Below, one piece after another: positions 60,778 to 64,000 of a DNA stretch of 64,000 bases. Source of the stretch: Corynebacterium afermentans subsp. lipophilum (lineage in GTDB: Bacteria > Actinomycetota > Actinomycetes > Mycobacteriales > Mycobacteriaceae); the NCBI RefSeq assembly GCF_030408375.1, contig NZ_CP046530.1, forward strand, positions 930,001-994,000. Direction: 5' to 3'. Under the pieces are notes generated by a model, which saw only the letters and a program-made list of their open reading frames with translations, did no database searches and was not told the DNA's origin. A program made the position numbers and the translations under genes. Position 1 is the stretch's first letter; each line of letters begins with the position of its first letter.

Positions 60778-62062
60778 CCCCTGGAATACCCTCGCAGCTT
60801 TGGCTGCGGGGTATTTTCTTGTGCTGATCGACCAGGGCTTCATGCCCGTGATCACCCCGCTGTTGCCTTTCGAGGTTTCCGGCGCGGTGTGGTTGACCAG
60901 CATCTACCTGCTGTGCACGGTCGCACCGATGCCTGCCACAGGCAAGCTTGGCGACGCCTTCGGGCAACGCCGCGTCTTCCTCATCGGCTTGGCCATCTAT
61001 GTGGCCGCCCTGGTGTTCGCCGGCGCGTCGTGGTCCTTCGGCTCCCTGGTGGTGGCCCGCGGCCTGCAGGGTCTGGGCGCCGCGGTGTTTTTGCCGCAGG
61101 CGTTTGGGCTGATCCCGCGGGTGTTCGGAGAAGACACACAAGGCCGGGCGTTTGCAGCCTGGGGCGTGATCGGCTCGGTGGCGTCGCTGATCGGCCCGGT
61201 GGTCGGTGGGGCAGTGGCAGACGGCTTCGGCTGGCGTGCCGCGTTTTTCGCGCAAGCCGCGCTTGGTGCGGTGGCGCTGGTCGCTGGGCTGGTCGCGCTG
61301 CCGCGGCTGCCGCGCAGCAACGAGCGGGTGACGCTGTTGCCTGTGGTGCTTTCCTTCGGCGGGTTGGGGCTGCTTGTCTACGGCATTCAGTTCGGGCAGT
61401 GGCCCTCGATCCTCTTGGGCGCGCTGCTGATCGGCGTGCTGGTGCTCTCAGCCCGCAACGGCACCGATGACGGGTTCCTGCCCGTGGAGCTCATGCTGAA
61501 CCGCTCGTTTGCGCTCGGCGCGCTGGGCGTGGCTGCGATGGGCTTTACCGTGGCGTCGATGTTCATCCCGCTGATGTATTGGCTGCAAACCGTCGCTGGT
61601 GCCTCGCCGACGGCATCCGGCGCCGTCACTGCGCCCATGTCCGTGTTCGCGCTCGTGCTCACCCCGGTTGCCGGGTACCTGACGGACCGTCGCGACCCGG
61701 GCAAACTCTGCGCCGCGGGCTTTAGCGTCTCCGCGGCTGGTCTGGCACTCGCGATCGCTCTGATTCACACCGGGGCGGGCGTGTGGTGGTTTACCGCAGT
61801 GACCTCGCTGTTGGGCATCGGTGGCGCGTTCGTGTGGGCACCCAACGCGGCGGTGACCATGCGCGGTGTCCCCGAGCACGAAACCGGCGCGGCTTCCGGG
61901 TTGTACAACACCGCCCGCCAGGTCGGGTCCGTCCTCGGTGTGGCACTGGTAGGCATGGTGCTGGCTTCCGGCGCCATCGAATCCACCGCCGGTTGGGCGC
62001 TTGCGCTGCCGTGCGCGGCGATGCTGATCGGCGCGGCGTCGTCGCTTCGGCTTCGCGGGTAG
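60752..62062 (+). CDS. MFS transporter, DHA2-like drug exporter
   Basis: 436 aa from GTG 60752, inside the end of gatA (TTG 60761 is an alternative). At least twelve hydrophobic helices are seen. The MFS loop motif [13 protein letters not shown] lies between helices 2 and 3, and [17 protein letters not shown] and [19 protein letters not shown] are of the drug:H+ antiporter type. Substrate unknown. Its stop codon starts the pfkA -10 box. Confidence 0.87.
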   Translation: MPLLKPAVNPWNTLAALAAGYFLVLIDQGFMPVITPLLPFEVSGAVWLTSIYLLCTVAPMPATGKLGDAFGQRRVFLIGLAIYVAALVFAGASWSFGSLVVARGLQGLGAAVFLPQAFGLIPRVFGEDTQGRAFAAWGVIGSVASLIGPVVGGAVADGFGWRAAFFAQAALGAVALVAGLVALPRLPRSNERVTLLPVVLSFGGLGLLVYGIQFGQWPSILLGALLIGVLVLSARNGTDDGFLPVELMLNRSFALGALGVAAMGFTVASMFIPLMYWLQTVAGASPTASGAVTAPMSVFALVLTPVAGYLTDRRDPGKLCAAGFSVSAAGLALAIALIHTGAGVWWFTAVTSLLGIGGAFVWAPNAAVTMRGVPEHETGAASGLYNTARQVGSVLGVALVGMVLASGAIESTAGWALALPCAAMLIGAASSLRLRG

Positions 62063-62065
62063 CCT
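62060..62065 (+). promoter_or_regulatory. -10 box of pfkA
   Basis: TAGCCT, beginning in the MFS stop codon, 7 nt before ATG 62073. Confidence 0.5.
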
Positions 62066-62072
62066 GGCAGCT

Positions 62073-63104
62073 ATGCGACTTGCCACTTTGACCTCCGGCG
62101 GCGACTGCCCCGGCCTCAACGCTGTTATCCGCGGTATTGTTCGTACCGCCAACACGGAATACGGTTCCACCGTCGTGGGCTACCGCGACGGCTGGGTGGG
62201 CCTGATGGAAGACCGTCGCGTCGACCTGTACGACGACGCCTACATGGACTCCCTGCTCCTGCGTGGCGGCACCGTGCTGGGCACCGGCCGCCTGCACCCG
62301 GACAAGTTCAAGGCGGGCCTGGACCAGATCAAGGCCAACTTGGACGACGCCGGCGTGGACGCGCTTATCGCCATCGGCGGCGAAGGCACGCTCAAGGGCG
62401 CGAAGTGGCTCTCCGACAACGGCATCCCGGTGGTGGGCGTGCCCAAGACCATCGACAACGACGTCGCCGCGACCGACTACACCTTCGGCTTCGATACTGC
62501 CGTGTCCGTGGCCACCGACGCCATCGACCGGCTCCACACCACGGCTGAGTCCCACAACCGCATCCTCATCGTGGAGGTGATGGGACGCCACGTGGGCTGG
62601 ATCGCCCTCCACGCCGGCATGGCCGGCGGCGCGCACTACACCGTGATCCCCGAGGAACCCTTCGACATCGCGGAGATCTGCAAGGCGATGGAGCGGCGAT
62701 TCCAGATGGGGGAGAAGTACGGCATCATCGTCGTCGCAGAAGGCGCGGTGCCGAAAGAGGGCACGATGGACGCGGGCTTGGGGGAAGAAGACGAGTTCGG
62801 CCACACGACGTTCAACGGCATGGGCCAGATCATCGGCGACGAGGTGAAAAAGCGGCTCGGCTACGACGTGCGCACCACCGTGCTCGGCCACACCCAGCGC
62901 GGCGGCACTCCCACTGCTTATGACAGGGTCTTGGCCACCCGCTACGGCGTCCACGCCGCGCGCGCAGCCCACGACGGCAACTTCGGCCAGTGCGTGGCCC
63001 TGCACGGCGAGGACATCGAACTGGTCGCGCTCGAAGACGCCGTGGCACAGCTCAAGACCGTGCCCGAGCGTCGCTACGCCACCGCGAAGGCAATGTTCAC
63101 CTAG
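62073..63104 (+). CDS. pfkA: 6-phosphofructokinase
   Basis: 343 aa. [15 protein letters not shown] begins the fold. GGEGT at residues 102-106 has Gly at the position that separates ATP enzymes from PPi enzymes (which have Asp), so ATP is the likely donor. The catalytic PKTIDNDV and the substrate-binding EVMGRHVGW are present. It makes fructose 1,6-bisphosphate in glycolysis. Its stop shares CTAG with the convergent PrsW-like gene. Confidence 0.95.
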   Translation: MRLATLTSGGDCPGLNAVIRGIVRTANTEYGSTVVGYRDGWVGLMEDRRVDLYDDAYMDSLLLRGGTVLGTGRLHPDKFKAGLDQIKANLDDAGVDALIAIGGEGTLKGAKWLSDNGIPVVGVPKTIDNDVAATDYTFGFDTAVSVATDAIDRLHTTAESHNRILIVEVMGRHVGWIALHAGMAGGAHYTVIPEEPFDIAEICKAMERRFQMGEKYGIIVVAEGAVPKEGTMDAGLGEEDEFGHTTFNGMGQIIGDEVKKRLGYDVRTTVLGHTQRGGTPTAYDRVLATRYGVHAARAAHDGNFGQCVALHGEDIELVALEDAVAQLKTVPERRYATAKAMFT

Positions 63105-63949
63105 GTGTCTTCGCTCCCAGCAGAACCTGCCACTGTCAGACGGCCAATTTTGCGGCTGCGCGCGTAGAACCAGATACCGCCTGCGAACACAAAGATCGCG
63201 CTGGCGAAGAGACCGATAATCGGGGCGACATCGCCCGGCAGCTCAGTCGCGGTATTGAACGTCGCGTGGCCGGCGTACCCGAACAGGTACCACCCAAGCA
63301 GCTGACCGACGCGCCAGCGCATGGGCTTGTCGGTGCGGCACAGGAAATTGCCCAGACCCCAGGCGGTTAGCCCCGTGTAGAAGGCGTGCGCCCACGGGGC
63401 GGGAAGGCAACGCATGCCGACAGCGACCAGTGAGCCCTCGAGGTCGGAATTGAGGTTTTCCAGCGCTCCCTTAAGAATGTACGTCGAGTCCTCGACCGCG
63501 GAGTACCCGAATCCCACAGCAATGGCGATAGTAACGGCCTCGACAGGACGCTGGATGCGGATAACCATGGTGCACAATACAAACACGGCGGTGAACTTCA
63601 GTAGCTCCTCCGCGGTAGGGGAGATGAGGCCGAACTGCAGGTTGCTCAACCCGAGTCGGCCCTGCAGCGACACCGCGGCGTCGTTTGCGTTGACGGATGG
63701 TGCATAAAGCGCGGCGCCACAGAAAAACGCTGCGGCCACCCACCCCGGCATGGCATGAGCCATCTGTCCCGGATGGTTGCGCAGCGCAAGCCAGGCGATG
63801 AGCAGCCAGACGCCTGCGTGCACAACGCTCATACCTGCGGTAGCGGAATTGAAGGGCAGGCCAGCGAGGTACGCTGCGGTCCATGCCGCGCTCGTGAGAA
63901 AGAGAATGGCCGCGATTATTCGCAGCGCGAGAGCCGGTCGCTGTGTCAC
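63101..63949 (-). CDS. PrsW-family intramembrane metalloprotease
   Basis: 282 aa from GTG 63949. About eight hydrophobic helices are seen. The PrsW motifs are PTAEELLKF (E-E pair), a following [30 protein letters not shown] and YAGHATFNT with the metal His residues. PrsW cleaves anti-sigma factors in Bacillus; the substrate here is unknown. The start overlaps the stop of an upstream reading frame by GTGA, so the two may be coupled. Confidence 0.82.
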   Translation of the reverse strand: MTQRPALALRIIAAILFLTSAAWTAAYLAGLPFNSATAGMSVVHAGVWLLIAWLALRNHPGQMAHAMPGWVAAAFFCGAALYAPSVNANDAAVSLQGRLGLSNLQFGLISPTAEELLKFTAVFVLCTMVIRIQRPVEAVTIAIAVGFGYSAVEDSTYILKGALENLNSDLEGSLVAVGMRCLPAPWAHAFYTGLTAWGLGNFLCRTDKPMRWRVGQLLGWYLFGYAGHATFNTATELPGDVAPIIGLFASAIFVFAGGIWFYARSRKIGRLTVAGSAGSEDT

Positions 63950-64000
63950 TGGGCACCCACTTTCATCTCCTCCGGAGCTGCGGCGACTACGCGGTCAGCC
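63946..64000 (-). CDS. C-terminal end of an upstream gene (partial)
   Basis: A minus-strand frame from the window edge reads [17 protein letters not shown] and stops at 63946-63948, overlapping the PrsW start codon as GTGA. A four-base stop/start overlap is common in operons, so this is probably the tail of a real gene. Too little is visible to name it. Confidence 0.4.
   Translation of the reverse strand, partial: ADRVVAAAPEEMKVGAQ

Overview
The window is high-GC, actinobacterial chromosomal DNA, most probably from a Corynebacterium. The evidence is gene order: argS-lysA-hom-thrB, rho-prfA-prmC-sua5-wecA-atpI-atpBEFHAGDC, DUF2550-nucS, glgB-glgE, iscS...mnmA, ligA, gatCA and pfkA in one stretch. 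NucS as the mismatch-repair nuclease, the actinobacterial Rho insert, and many start codons lying 6-8 nt behind a -10 box (leaderless transcripts) agree with this. No rRNA, CRISPR array, intact insertion sequence or prophage is visible.

Layout. 1-6093: SWIM-domain protein (partial), a YhaO/YhaN (SbcD/SbcC-like) nuclease-ATPase pair, a MarR regulator, a PspC protein and a lipoprotein deacetylase. 6094-8500: accessory segment with a decayed minus-strand gene (DUF4263/Shedu-like by eye), a CmtR-CadD cadmium/lead module, a terminator and tRNA-Arg(CCG). 8510-13282: lactate utilisation (lutC, lutB, lutA, L-lactate permease). 13446-18844: arginyl-tRNA synthetase and aspartate-family amino acid genes. 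18906-21821: a glycerol-dehydrogenase-like enzyme and an acyl-CoA ligase. 22054-35571: a long transcription/translation/cell-wall/energy block ending in the complete F1Fo ATP synthase operon. 35671-38341: DUF2550, nucS, a zinc-ribbon protein, a thiamine-binding protein and a thioredoxin-like TPR protein. 38338-42563: GlgB and GlgE (alpha-glucan synthesis). 42657-46640: ABC ATPase, NUDIX, THUMP-like methyltransferase and cysteine desulfurase. 46683-51866: accessory block with a GH25 muramidase, a spermidine-synthase-like protein, two small unknown genes and a copper module (copB-csoR) beside a broken piece of mnmA. 51941-64000: mnmA, a MetE-like protein, an exonuclease, ligA, an ACT protein, a cytochrome P450, gatCA, an MFS exporter, pfkA and a PrsW-like protease.

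How it fits together. Lactate is imported by LldP and oxidised by LutABC. GlgE and GlgB build and branch glucan. Homoserine and lysine branch genes sit next to argS. IscS supplies sulfur to MnmA for tRNA 2-thiouridine, and an accessory copper island now lies between these two genes. The most notable signals outside ordinary annotation are: the degenerate mnmA duplication abutting the copper module; the two-small-gene unit next to it; the decayed Shedu-like gene cut off at the cadmium module; a perfect 8-bp-arm palindrome over the P450 promoter; five convergent gene pairs sharing exactly four bases at their stop codons; and the widespread fixed -10/start-codon spacing.
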